Assembly: GCA_014860745.1 (NCBI GenBank)
Contig: JACZJC010000059.1
Location: forward strand, 1 to 64,000
DNA: 64,000 bases
Reading direction: 5' to 3'
From: Anaerolineales bacterium
Lineage (GTDB): Bacteria; Chloroflexota; Anaerolineae; Anaerolineales; Villigracilaceae
Numbering within the stretch: position 1 is the first letter of the stretch; each line of letters opens with the position of its first letter. Position numbers and translations under genes: made by a program. Below are positions 37,257 through 47,384 of the stretch, piece by piece. Below the pieces are notes generated by a model. That model made no database searches, had not been told where the DNA came from, and saw only the letters and a list, made by a program, of their open reading frames with translations.

Positions 37257-38265
37257 AACATCCACTCATCACCGTTTTATAAATCGCCCGCAACAAAGAC
37301 GACGATTCATCCAGCGTATCCTGTCCCAATTCCCAGAACATCACCCCGCCAGCGTTTTGGCTTCTTGCAAAGCAGGTCTTTTGCTGGATCGTTGTGATTC
37401 CGTTAAAGAACAGCCCGTCGACCTCATCCACTTCCGGTGCAGGCCGATATTTGCTGACGATCTCAGCATAAGAGAGCTCTCGCTCAAAATCATTTACCCC
37501 GCGCGCATAGAACGGCATGCCCAGCACCAGCTTCTCGGCTGGAATACCTGCATCCAAAAATAGTTGAAAATCTTTAAGAGCTTGTTCGTACGTAGAATGC
37601 CTTTCTGCATGGTCGTAGGACATGATATGGACCCGGTCCACGATGGCGAATTCGCTCAAAGGAATGGATGGATCTGCGGGCAGGGCCACGCTGACGAACA
37701 ATTCATGCTCCGAAAGGAAGAGTCTCATCTCAGCCAGCAGGGTGACGTAATCGGCAAACTCCTTATTGGTTTGCGGGAATTCCCAATCGAAATCGACACC
37801 GTCAATTTCATGAGAAAGCATGTAATCGAGCAGGTTGGCGATAAATTGACGGCGAATGCCGGGGTCGGCGGTCATAGCGGCAAAATCGTCCCCGCGTTCC
37901 CAGCCGCCGACCGAAAGATGAACGCGCAAGCCATACTGGTTCTTCAGCTCAATTAATCGCGACCAGTTTTCCTCGGTCAGGCGCGAGGTATCGAGAGAAC
38001 CGTCTGCGCGAGGCTCGGCGGAAAAATAAATAATATCGGTGAGGTGTTTTGCCCATTCAGAATTTAGCTCGCGGTAGTCAGGAAAGTAGCCGATCATGGC
38101 AAAAGGCGGTATCGGCTCCTGCGTAAGGGTTGGTTGGTCAGGAAGAGGCTCGGGCGTAGCCGATGCTGCCTGGGCAGAAGCAAGCTCAGTCTGAGGAAGA
38201 GGCGTGGCATTTCCTCCACAAGAGGTGAGCAGGATGAGAGTTAAAAGAATGGGGAGTCGTTTCAC
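37255..38265 (-). CDS. glycoside hydrolase family 18 lipoprotein
   Basis: Lipobox LLTSCGG; HEIDGVDFDWEFP catalytic DxxDxDxE. Confidence 0.93.
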   Translation of the reverse strand: MKRLPILLTLILLTSCGGNATPLPQTELASAQAASATPEPLPDQPTLTQEPIPPFAMIGYFPDYRELNSEWAKHLTDIIYFSAEPRADGSLDTSRLTEENWSRLIELKNQYGLRVHLSVGGWERGDDFAAMTADPGIRRQFIANLLDYMLSHEIDGVDFDWEFPQTNKEFADYVTLLAEMRLFLSEHELFVSVALPADPSIPLSEFAIVDRVHIMSYDHAERHSTYEQALKDFQLFLDAGIPAEKLVLGMPFYARGVNDFERELSYAEIVSKYRPAPEVDEVDGLFFNGITTIQQKTCFARSQNAGGVMFWELGQDTLDESSSLLRAIYKTVMSGC

Positions 38266-38286
38266 AACTAATATTATAATTAATAT

Positions 38287-38850
38287 ATGTTGAAATCCAC
38301 CGACCTGATTTTGGTCTGCCTGCTCCCCACCCCGAGAGATTTGGAAATTGCGCGGCTGCTGGGATGGTACCGTATTCCGCTTCGCACCGCGCCGAAGATT
38401 GTTGCTGTGGACTACCTGGCTTTTTACCAGCCCTCGGCATTCGGCGATCGCGGCGGACTAATCGAATTCATTGCCCCGATCCGCGGACATGAATTGACAA
38501 CGCGCGGCGAACTGCTTAAAGACGAATCGGACCACCCGCGTGCCCGGGAGGAATATTACAAGATTCAGCTTGGCGGATTGGAGAAATTAAAAGAGCCCAT
38601 CAAGGCGGAAAAATGGAAGCGGCTCACCTTTCTATACTCTACGGGCGAATATTTGCTGAACGCCAGGTTATTAAACGACCTGGTCGTGCAAAACCAGGAA
38701 CGCGAGATTCTGTGGAAAAACCTGCGCGAGCGCGCCGAAAACGGACAGCTGTACAAAACTGACCTGCCCGAAGCGGACATCCCTCCCGAGGTTTTAATGG
38801 CTCTTTTGGGCATAAAAGACTTACAAGCAGATTACGAAGCCCCCCAATAG
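38287..38850 (+). CDS. conserved hypothetical protein
   Basis: 187-aa ORF in a compatible + strand order. Confidence 0.7.
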   Translation: MLKSTDLILVCLLPTPRDLEIARLLGWYRIPLRTAPKIVAVDYLAFYQPSAFGDRGGLIEFIAPIRGHELTTRGELLKDESDHPRAREEYYKIQLGGLEKLKEPIKAEKWKRLTFLYSTGEYLLNARLLNDLVVQNQEREILWKNLRERAENGQLYKTDLPEADIPPEVLMALLGIKDLQADYEAPQ

Positions 38851-38899
38851 TCCTCGGTTTCCTTGATTCCGCCTGTACTAAGTGATAAACTTTAGACAA

Positions 38900-40540
38900 A
38901 TGCCAGCCGATATTCTTATAGTTACCCCTTCCGCCAGCCTCGGAGAAAATATCCGCCGTACGCTGGATGAAACCAGGCTCTACCGAAGCCATATTGTCAA
39001 CAATAAGGCTTCTGCTGTTGTACGAGCAGATGAAATTGGCGTACCCATTGCTCTGCTGGACCACGCCCTCGGTGAAGATTGGGTGCTCGAAATCGGAATT
39101 GCCTTGCGCACAGTCCGCCCGGGTCTTAACCTGGTCATCCTTTGCGATGAAAATACCTCTCCACCTGAGTTTGATAGCCTGCGCCCATGGATCCTTGTCC
39201 ACAAGCCTTTCAAGATGTCCGAATTTATGAACGCGATCAGCCAACCCCGACCCATTATGCCTGCCCCTCAACCGAGCGTCACCGCTCCGCTGCCCTGGCT
39301 TAGCGACCAAAACAAAGCCGCGCAGCATCTCACCCGCCTCACTTTGGAATCCTCCGCACAAGCCGCATTGATCACTCTCCAGAATGACCTGTGGGCATAC
39401 GCGGGCGGGCTCTCCCAAAACGCAGCCCGGGAAGTGGCACAAACGGTCACCCGCAATTGGGACGGACAAAAAGGCTCGGACCTGCTGCGGTTCATCCGCC
39501 TTGAAAGCACCAAGGCTGAGCACATGCTCTACGCCACACGTCTCACTGTCGATACTGTGCTCGCATTTGTCTTCGACGCGGAGACTCCCTTCAGCACCAT
39601 CCGCGCCCAGGCAAGCAAGCTCGTCAATGATTTCGAAAGCGACAGGCCTGAATCGCAAAAACCTGCAAAGCCCGCACCGAAAGAAATCAATGATTTTCCA
39701 GAGGACCTGGAAGAAAACGATGCGCTGGATATAGCCCCGATTTCAAACATCCTTTCGGATATCCCCGCGCCAAACCCCGACCCCGCCTCCGCCCGAAACC
39801 CTGGCCTGCCTCGCCAAAAAGAAAAATTCGACCCCAACCAGACTCGCGTCTCGGAACCGCTTTCGAATGCCTCTGTTTTCAACCGTGAGGCATCCCCCTC
39901 CGTCCAGTTGAACCATCTGATCATGACAGACCAGGCTCAAACCCAAAAAATGAGCGCCGAACCACAAACCGCATTCAACGAGGTGGAAGTCACAGCGCCG
40001 TCCCGTCTGCGCAGGCCTGAAACTCCCGTTGCCAAGCCTGCCCCCGGCGAGACGGAAGTGACCCGCGAAAGCACATCCACCGAGGCGGCTCGAAAACTGG
40101 TGGTGGAACCCACCACAGCAGGGTTGTATCATCTCACTTATGCCTGCCTGCTCGTTCCGCGGTTTTCATCGCATTACCTCACTGGCGATCTTGCCGACCA
40201 TCTCGGTGACTGGCTGCCAAATATATGCATCGCATTTGGCTGGCGGTTGGAATACCTGGCTGTGCGCCCGGAGTATTTGCAATGGGTTGTGAATGTTCAA
40301 CCGAATACCTCGCCCGGATATCTCATGCGCATCATGCGCCAGCAGACTTCAGAAAAGATTTTTAGCGATTTCAACCGCTTCAAGAAGGAAAACCCATCCG
40401 GTGATTTTTGGGCCCCCGGGTATCTCATCATGGGCGGAACGCAGCCCCACCCGCCGCAATTGGTTAGGGATTACATTCGCCAGACCCGTCAGCGCCAGGG
40501 GCAGGAAGCGGCGCCGAATCCGCCTCGCAGTCGTCAATAA
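38900..40540 (+). CDS. REC-like + Roadblock/LC7-like + disordered linker + degenerate IS200/TnpA-type (Y1) transposase domain
   Basis: N-terminus ADILIVTPSASLGENIRRTL...ALLDH...VHKPF; middle AALITLQNDLWAYAGG...LVND; C-terminus YHLTYACLLVPRFSSHYLTGDLADHLGDWLP...LEYLAVRPEYLQWVVNVQPNTSPGYLMRIMRQQTSEKIFSDF...FWAPGYLIMGG...VRDYIRQ aligns along the TnpA fold by eye. Confidence 0.8.
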   Translation: MPADILIVTPSASLGENIRRTLDETRLYRSHIVNNKASAVVRADEIGVPIALLDHALGEDWVLEIGIALRTVRPGLNLVILCDENTSPPEFDSLRPWILVHKPFKMSEFMNAISQPRPIMPAPQPSVTAPLPWLSDQNKAAQHLTRLTLESSAQAALITLQNDLWAYAGGLSQNAAREVAQTVTRNWDGQKGSDLLRFIRLESTKAEHMLYATRLTVDTVLAFVFDAETPFSTIRAQASKLVNDFESDRPESQKPAKPAPKEINDFPEDLEENDALDIAPISNILSDIPAPNPDPASARNPGLPRQKEKFDPNQTRVSEPLSNASVFNREASPSVQLNHLIMTDQAQTQKMSAEPQTAFNEVEVTAPSRLRRPETPVAKPAPGETEVTRESTSTEAARKLVVEPTTAGLYHLTYACLLVPRFSSHYLTGDLADHLGDWLPNICIAFGWRLEYLAVRPEYLQWVVNVQPNTSPGYLMRIMRQQTSEKIFSDFNRFKKENPSGDFWAPGYLIMGGTQPHPPQLVRDYIRQTRQRQGQEAAPNPPRSRQ

Positions 40541-40544
40541 AATC

Positions 40545-40575
40545 AAGCGCAGAGTATAATCACTCTGCGCTTTTT
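40545..40575 (+). terminator. rho-independent terminator
   Basis: AAGCGCAGAGT-ATAATC-ACTCTGCGCTTTTTG. Confidence 0.85.
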
Positions 40576-40611
40576 GTTTAATAACTTCAAATCCAAACCA
40601 AAGATTAAACC

Positions 40612-43413
40612 ATGCCGCCTACCTTTTATCTTATTGATGGCCACGCCCTTGCCTACCGCATGTATTTCGCATTGACCGCAGGCGGGGGCGGGAGTGCACG
40701 CTGGCAAACCTCCAAAGGGGAACCCACAGCCGGGATATACGGCTTCGCGCGTGAACTCGTCCGCGTGCTGGAACAGGAAAAGCCGGAATATCTCGCTGTC
40801 GCATTCGACGTGGGCAAGACCTTTCGCGATGACATCTTCCCCGATTACAAAGGCACGCGTGAAAAAATGCCCGACGACCTGCGTCCGCAGATCGAACGAA
40901 TCCGCGAGATGGTGGATGCCTTCAACATTCCGCGCCTTGAAATGGAAGGCTACGAAGCGGACGATGTTCTGGGCAGCATCGCCAAAATAGCGGCGGAACA
41001 AGGCCTGGGCGTAAAAATCATAACCGGTGACAGAGACCTGCTTCAGTTAGTCAATGAGCGCACGGCAGTCTATCTCGCAGGCGACGACCAGACGTACCTC
41101 TCCGATGCGGATGTTATAAAAAAACTGGGTGTGCGTGCGAATCAAGTTGTGGATTACAAAGCCATCGTCGGCGATACCTCCGACAACATTCCGGGGATAA
41201 AGGGTGTGGGCGAAAAGACCGCGATTTCCCTTCTGGAAAAATTCGGCACCCTCGATGCCATTTACGCCAATCTCGATCAAGTAGAGAATCGCTGGAAGGG
41301 AAAATTCGAGGCAGGCAGGGATGCGGCCTACATGAGCCGCGACCTCGCGCGGATTGAAATCAATCTCAAAATTAATCTTGACCTTGAACACGCCGCTGTC
41401 AGACCTTTTGACCCAGCCAAACTCGAAACCTTTTTTAAAGAAATGGAATTTAAAACCCTCCTGACGAAGATTCCCGCCATCAGCGGAAATGCGCCTGCCA
41501 CTGAAATCCCCGCCAGAGCGAAGAAGGGCAAGGCGGGCGAACAGATTTCCATGTTCCAGAATCAACCGCAGGTTGTTACTTTTTCCAAACCGTCGAACAT
41601 CGAAGTTGTCATCGTTGATTCTGACGATAAACTCGATGTGCTGAAAAAGGAACTAGCAAAGGCAAAGGTCATTTCTTTCGACACAGAAACCACCTCCACC
41701 GAAGAAATGAGGGCGGAGATCGTCGGTATCTCGCTGGCAGTCGAAGAAGGTCAGGGCTATTACATCCCCGTCGGCCATGTTGCCGGTAACAACCTGCCCA
41801 TCGAAAAAGTGATCCATGCGCTGACCCCCTCCATGACGGATGCGAAGATCGGCAAGGTGGCGCACAACGCCAAATACGATTACATCGTTCTCGCGCGGAA
41901 TGGATTGGTCGTTGCGCCATTGACCTTCGACACGATGCTGGCCGAATTCATCGTTGACCCGTCTTCACGAAACTTCGGGTTGAAGAATCTCGCATCCGCC
42001 CGCCTCGGTGAAGAGATGACCCACATCGAAGAACTCATTGGCAAAGGCAAGAAACAGATCAGCATGGCGGATGTTGCAATTGAGTCCGTGGCCGCCTATG
42101 CCGCCGCCGATGCCGAAAATACGTTGCGCCTTATGCCCATCATGCAAACCGAATTGAAGCGGGTGAACGGCGAGAAACTGCTCGATGAGATTGACATGCC
42201 GCTCACCGCCGTGCTGGCGGATATGGAAATGACCGGCGCGCTGATCGATATAAAATTTTTTGCGGAAATGTCGAAAGAACTGGAAAAACGTCTGGCCGAA
42301 ATCGAAAAGGAAATTTACGGCCATGCAGGCAAGACCTTCAATATCAACTCACCACAACAGCTCTCGGATGTGCTTTTCAATCATTTGCGCCTCGAACCAC
42401 CCGACAAAGGCCGCAAAACAGCGACGGGCTTTTATTCCACCTCGGCAGATGTGCTCGAAGCCCTACGCGATAAACACCCGATCCTAGTATGGATCCTCGA
42501 ACAGCGTGAATTATCCAAACTCAAATCCACGTATGTGGATGCACTTCCAGCCCAGGTGGACGAGAACACAGGCCGCGTGCATACCTCCTACAGCCAGATC
42601 GGCGCAGTGACGGGACGACTCTCCTCCAATAACCCGAACTTGCAGAACATTCCTATCCGCACGGATACGGGGCGCCGCGTCCGAAACGGCTTCATCGCCG
42701 ATAAAGGTAACGTTTTACTTTCTGTGGATTATTCACAGATCGAATTACGCATTGTCGCTCACATGGCGCAGGATGAAGCCATGATCCAGGCCTTCCGCGC
42801 GGGTGAGGATATCCACGCCACCACGGCCGCCGCCATCTACGATATTGAGTTGGATAAGGTCACAAAAGATATGCGCCGCCATGCCAAGGCCATCAACTTT
42901 GGTTTGATCTACGGCATGTCGGCATTCGGCCTCACCCGCTCCACCGAGTTGACCCTGGCCGAAGCGGAGGATTTCGTAAAAGCCTATTTCAGAAAATTCC
43001 CCGGCGTGAAAAAATATCTCGATGGAATGCGAAGGCAAGCCGCTGAGATCGGTTATGTGGAAACTCTGCTTGGGCGCAAACGCTATTTTCCAGCTTTGCA
43101 GGGCAAGGTCAACGTGCAGATGAAGAACCGCGAAGAACGCGAAGCCATCAATGCGCCAATTCAAGGCACGGCTGCCGATATCATGAAGATCGCCATGCTG
43201 AAGATTCCGTCCACGTTAAAGCAGGCAGCCTTGCAAGGCAAAATGCTTTTGCAGGTGCACGATGAACTTGTGATCGAATGCCCGAAGAGCGAAATGCATA
43301 AGACGGCTCAGGTCGTTCAGGAAACGATGGCAAATGCCTACCCGATGAGCATTCCCCTCGAAACAGAAGCAAGAGCGGGCGCGAATTGGGGCGAGATGTC
43401 TGTTATCAAATAA
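40612..43413 (+). CDS. polA: DNA polymerase I (5' exo, 3' exo, polymerase)
   Basis: FYLIDGHALAYRMYFAL; SFDTETTSTEEM; LLSVDYSQIELRIVAHMAQD; INAPIQGTAADIMKIAM; LLQVHDELVIE. Confidence 0.98.
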   Translation: MPPTFYLIDGHALAYRMYFALTAGGGGSARWQTSKGEPTAGIYGFARELVRVLEQEKPEYLAVAFDVGKTFRDDIFPDYKGTREKMPDDLRPQIERIREMVDAFNIPRLEMEGYEADDVLGSIAKIAAEQGLGVKIITGDRDLLQLVNERTAVYLAGDDQTYLSDADVIKKLGVRANQVVDYKAIVGDTSDNIPGIKGVGEKTAISLLEKFGTLDAIYANLDQVENRWKGKFEAGRDAAYMSRDLARIEINLKINLDLEHAAVRPFDPAKLETFFKEMEFKTLLTKIPAISGNAPATEIPARAKKGKAGEQISMFQNQPQVVTFSKPSNIEVVIVDSDDKLDVLKKELAKAKVISFDTETTSTEEMRAEIVGISLAVEEGQGYYIPVGHVAGNNLPIEKVIHALTPSMTDAKIGKVAHNAKYDYIVLARNGLVVAPLTFDTMLAEFIVDPSSRNFGLKNLASARLGEEMTHIEELIGKGKKQISMADVAIESVAAYAAADAENTLRLMPIMQTELKRVNGEKLLDEIDMPLTAVLADMEMTGALIDIKFFAEMSKELEKRLAEIEKEIYGHAGKTFNINSPQQLSDVLFNHLRLEPPDKGRKTATGFYSTSADVLEALRDKHPILVWILEQRELSKLKSTYVDALPAQVDENTGRVHTSYSQIGAVTGRLSSNNPNLQNIPIRTDTGRRVRNGFIADKGNVLLSVDYSQIELRIVAHMAQDEAMIQAFRAGEDIHATTAAAIYDIELDKVTKDMRRHAKAINFGLIYGMSAFGLTRSTELTLAEAEDFVKAYFRKFPGVKKYLDGMRRQAAEIGYVETLLGRKRYFPALQGKVNVQMKNREEREAINAPIQGTAADIMKIAMLKIPSTLKQAALQGKMLLQVHDELVIECPKSEMHKTAQVVQETMANAYPMSIPLETEARAGANWGEMSVIK

Positions 43414-43426
43414 TCAGATTTGTTTG

Positions 43427-43513
43427 TACACGGATTAGACGGAATTCACGGATACTTGAAAAACCACAAAAAAAATTCCGCGCGCTTCCGTGTCCGTCTG
43501 TGTAATCCGTGCC
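43427..43513. repeat. intergenic imperfect palindromic repeat, CACGGATTA...TAATCCGTG family
   Basis: ACACGGATTAGACGGAATTCACGGATAC ... TTCCGTGTCCGTCTGTGTAATCCGTG. Confidence 0.8.
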
Positions 43514-43600
43514 CAAAAGCCTTTTGGGTAATGCTTAGACAAGGTTATAATTCCGTATCCATAAATCAATCCCCGCACACGCGAAAGTAGAAAATCAACC

Positions 43601-45910
43601 ATGCCCGGACGAGATGACATCTTCCAAAAAGCATTGAACGAAGGCCACTCGGCCGCCTGGGACCAGGAATGGGACAAGGCCGTCAGCGCCTATCGCCGCG
43701 CCCTGCAGGAAATTCCCGATAACCCCAAGGCGCTCAGCAGCCTTGCGCTTGCTTTGTATCAGTCCGGCGCCATCGAAGAGGCGTTGCAGATCTACATGAA
43801 CGTGGCCAAGCTCTCGCCCGACGATCCCATCCCCATGGAAAAAGTGGCGCAGCTTTCCGAAAGGCTTGGTAATCTAAAAAACGCGATGGATGCCGCCATC
43901 CGCGCCGGAGATCTTTTTCTGCAGCAGCGAGATGCCGACAAAGCGCTCGAAAACTGGGTGCGGGTTACAAATCTAAACCCGGAACATGCCATTGCGCGTT
44001 CACGACTCGCACAAGTGCATGAAAAGCTTGGGCACACGCAACAGGCTGTAACGGAATATCTCGCGCTGGCCAGCATCATTCAACGCGCAGGCAACGCCGA
44101 AAAATCAAAAGAGATGGTGGACAAAGCCCAATCCATTTCGCCGAACAGTTCCGAAGTAAAACAAGCACAGACTTTGCTTAAAACAGGACAGCTACTCCCC
44201 AAACCGATACGCGGCAAAGGCGGCACAGGACCCATCCGCATGTCACAAGTCCGGCAGCTGCAGGAACCGCAAAAGGCCGCCTCCGGGCTGGACCCGATCA
44301 CGGATGCCCGCCAAAAGGCATTGACCCAGCTGGCAGAGCTGCTCTTCGAATTCTCCGACGAAAGCCCCACCGCCCAGGAACGCCGCGGACTTTCTGCCAT
44401 TATGAAAGGCACGGGTGGTCTCTCTCTTCAGCAGGCCGAACAGACCAAGGTTGTGCTCCATCTTGGACAAGCCATCGATGCGCAAAGCAAAGGCAGAGAA
44501 TCGCAAGCCGCAGAGGAGATGGAAGCCGCGCTCGAAGCGAACTTCAAACATCCCGCCCTATATTTCAACCTTGGTCTTTTGCGTTACAAAGGGGAGCGGT
44601 ACGAAAGCGCGCAACGTTTCTTACAGAATGCCATCAAACATCATGATTACGCCCTTGCCACCCGCCTTCTGCTCGCGCAAATCCTCGCCAAAAAATCCGA
44701 CTTTCACGGCGCCGCGTTGGAATACCTGGAGGCCTTGAAACTCGCCGATTCCATGACCGTCCCTTCCGACAAGGCCGATGAAATCCGCCAGCAATATGAG
44801 CCATTCATCGAAGCGCAAAAGAATCAAAAAGATGAAAGCGGCCTGCAAAAAATCTGCGAGAACATCAACAGCCTGCTCACCCGCGCGGACTGGCGCGAAC
44901 AGCTGCATAAAACCCGCGAGCAAATGCCCAAACAGGAAGGTGAGATGCTTGCCCCGTTGGCAGATGTAATTTTGCAGGCGCAATCCAGTTCTGTGCTCGA
45001 ATCGATGAACCGCATCAATCAATTGGCACGCATGGGAAGCCTGCGCTCCGCCATGGATGAAGCCTACGACGCGGTCATCCACGCCCCCACGTATCTACCG
45101 CTGCATACCCTCATGGGAGACCTGCTGGTTCAGGAAGGCCGGCCTGCAGATGCCATTATGAAGTACGGCGTCGTGGCCCAGGCCTACAGCGCGCGGGGGG
45201 AAGTTCTGCAAGCCACAAAATTGCTGCGCCGCATCATCCAACTCTCGCCCATGGACCTCAACTCGCGCAACCGCCTCATCGACCAGCTCGTGGCACGCGG
45301 ACAGATCGACGATGCCATTCACGAATACCTTGAACTTGCCGCCATCCACTACCGACTCGCCGAGTTGGATATGGCGCGCAAGACCTTCACCATTGCACTG
45401 CGTCTCGTCCAACAGGGCAACGCCAGCCGCGATTGGAACACCCACATCCTCCAGCGGATGGCCGATATCGACCTCCAGCGGTTGGATTGGAAACAAGCCC
45501 TGCGCGTCTACGAACAGATCCGCACCCTCGCCCCCGATGACGATGCCGCCCGCAAACAGATCATCGAACTCAACCTGCGCATGGCCCAGCCCGACAAAGC
45601 CCTAAGCGAATTGGAAAATTACATCAACCACCTTGAAAGCCAGAACAAAAACGACCTTGCCATCAGCTTCCTTGAAGACCTGGTGAAAGACCACGAAGAC
45701 CAGCCCTTGCTCAAACGCACCCTTGCGGCTCAACTTCATCACAGCGGGCGCACTGCCGAAGCCGTAGGCCTGCTGGACGCCCTCGGCGAAGACCTGGTGA
45801 GAAAAGGAGACAAACCAGGCGCAACCGAAGTCATCAACCAGATCGTTCTGATGAACCCGCCCAATGCGGATGAATACCGGCAGTTCCTGAATCAATTAAG
45901 AAGCGAATAA
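43601..45910 (+). CDS. large tetratricopeptide repeat protein
   Basis: Repeated TPR helices (WDKAVSAYRRALQEIPDNPKALSSLALALYQSGAIEEALQIY...). Confidence 0.92.
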   Translation: MPGRDDIFQKALNEGHSAAWDQEWDKAVSAYRRALQEIPDNPKALSSLALALYQSGAIEEALQIYMNVAKLSPDDPIPMEKVAQLSERLGNLKNAMDAAIRAGDLFLQQRDADKALENWVRVTNLNPEHAIARSRLAQVHEKLGHTQQAVTEYLALASIIQRAGNAEKSKEMVDKAQSISPNSSEVKQAQTLLKTGQLLPKPIRGKGGTGPIRMSQVRQLQEPQKAASGLDPITDARQKALTQLAELLFEFSDESPTAQERRGLSAIMKGTGGLSLQQAEQTKVVLHLGQAIDAQSKGRESQAAEEMEAALEANFKHPALYFNLGLLRYKGERYESAQRFLQNAIKHHDYALATRLLLAQILAKKSDFHGAALEYLEALKLADSMTVPSDKADEIRQQYEPFIEAQKNQKDESGLQKICENINSLLTRADWREQLHKTREQMPKQEGEMLAPLADVILQAQSSSVLESMNRINQLARMGSLRSAMDEAYDAVIHAPTYLPLHTLMGDLLVQEGRPADAIMKYGVVAQAYSARGEVLQATKLLRRIIQLSPMDLNSRNRLIDQLVARGQIDDAIHEYLELAAIHYRLAELDMARKTFTIALRLVQQGNASRDWNTHILQRMADIDLQRLDWKQALRVYEQIRTLAPDDDAARKQIIELNLRMAQPDKALSELENYINHLESQNKNDLAISFLEDLVKDHEDQPLLKRTLAAQLHHSGRTAEAVGLLDALGEDLVRKGDKPGATEVINQIVLMNPPNADEYRQFLNQLRSE

Positions 45911-45923
45911 AATCATGAGAACG

Positions 45924-45960
45924 AAAAATATCCATCGCAACCATGCGGTGGATATTTTTT
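45924..45960 (+). terminator. rho-independent terminator
   Basis: AAAAATATCCATCGCA-ACCA-TGCGGTGGATATTTTTT. Confidence 0.85.
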
Positions 45961-46145
45961 GCCGCCTCCTTCCCGACCTGGAGCCTGCTCCCGGTATTCG
46001 AGGCGCTATCAATCCGCTGACAAATTTTCCGCAACGGGGATTCCCAATCATGACAATCATTCACTCCAACCTGTGACAAATGTTTTCATGGCGATTAAAG
46101 TCCCTCATGCTATAATCCCAGCGATTTCATCACTGGAGATAGAAA

Positions 46146-47174
46146 ATGCCAAAAACCCAGAACAACGCTGTAATGAAATGGCTGTATATTTTCGCCTTCG
46201 TTGTAGCCTTTCTCGTCTTCTTTGGGGGGTTTGTCCGTCTCACCCGCTCCGGGTTGTCCATCGTCGAGTGGAATCCCATCAGCGGAGTGATCCCACCCAT
46301 CGGCCAGCAGGCCTGGGAGTTGGAATTCGCAAAATATCAACTCACCCCTGAATACCTCAAGATCAACACCGGCATGACGCTTGGTGAATATCAATTCATC
46401 TTTTACATGGAATGGATTCACCGCATCGTCGCCAGGCTGGCAGGCTTGTACTATGCCATTCCCGTTTTTTATTTCCTTTTCAAGAAAACCATCCCCTTCA
46501 GGGAATTTGGCGTCTATTTTGTGATGGGTATGCTCTTCATTGGACAGGCGTTCATGGGCTGGTATATGGTTGCCAGCGGACTTGTAGACCGACCTGCAGT
46601 AAGCCATTTCCGCCTGACCGTTCATCTGCTGTTTGCCCTGACTCTCTTCAGCCTGGCTCTTTGGACAGCCTTCGGCCACAAATACGGTTTCCACGATTCA
46701 TCGAAAAAAGTGAAATGGTCGCTGCCGTCGAAACTCGCACTCTGGTCAACCCTCGTGCTGGTCATCCAAATCTCCTACGGCGGAATGACGGCGGGACTCA
46801 AAGCAGGTCACGTCTCAGATACCTGGCCCCTTATGCTGGGAAAATGGCTTCCGGCCAACTTGTTCTCGTCGTGGATCAATCTCTTTGAATCCCCGCAAAC
46901 GATCGTCTTCATCCACCGCTGGTTTGCATGGCTTGGACTCATCCTCGTGCCGGTTGTGTTCTACGTCGTTAAAAAACAAAACTACCCTGCCGATATCCAG
47001 AACGGATTGAAATGGTTATTCGGCGTAGTTGCCCTGCAAGTCACCCTTGGCGTGTGGACCATTCTCTCCTACGTGAATATCGTCATCGCGCTCACCCACC
47101 AGGCAAATGCGATCTTCCTGCTTGGGCTCGCCCTGTATTTTATCCACCGCTTCCGCGCATTGGATGGAAAATAA
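46146..47174 (+). CDS. COX15/CtaA-family heme A synthase
   Basis: GGFVRLTRSGLSIVEWNPISGVIPP; MEWIHRIVARLAGL. Confidence 0.93.
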   Translation: MPKTQNNAVMKWLYIFAFVVAFLVFFGGFVRLTRSGLSIVEWNPISGVIPPIGQQAWELEFAKYQLTPEYLKINTGMTLGEYQFIFYMEWIHRIVARLAGLYYAIPVFYFLFKKTIPFREFGVYFVMGMLFIGQAFMGWYMVASGLVDRPAVSHFRLTVHLLFALTLFSLALWTAFGHKYGFHDSSKKVKWSLPSKLALWSTLVLVIQISYGGMTAGLKAGHVSDTWPLMLGKWLPANLFSSWINLFESPQTIVFIHRWFAWLGLILVPVVFYVVKKQNYPADIQNGLKWLFGVVALQVTLGVWTILSYVNIVIALTHQANAIFLLGLALYFIHRFRALDGK

Positions 47175-47195
47175 ACACAATCGTCCTGTTTTATC

Positions 47196-47384
47196 TTATC
47201 GCATCCATCTGGTCAGCGCAAAACCAACCATGCCAAGCGCCAACCCAAGAGAGGAAAGTCCCCAGGAAAAAAAATTCAAGAAGAAGGTGGATTCGAGAAC
47301 TTTGATCACCATTAAAAAGGGGAGGATGACTCCCATCAGCATCATGAGCAGGCCGAGGGTTAGGAGGAGATGCGGAGATTTCAT
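47196..47384 (-). CDS. small two-TM protein
   Basis: 62 aa, hydrophobic; 4-nt overlap with upstream ABC gene. Confidence 0.6.
   Translation of the reverse strand: MKSPHLLLTLGLLMMLMGVILPFLMVIKVLESTFFLNFFSWGLSSLGLALGMVGFALTRWMR

Noticed and set aside
38639-39658. 339-aa - strand ORF
   Set aside because: Overlaps two well-supported + strand genes; no recognisable domain.
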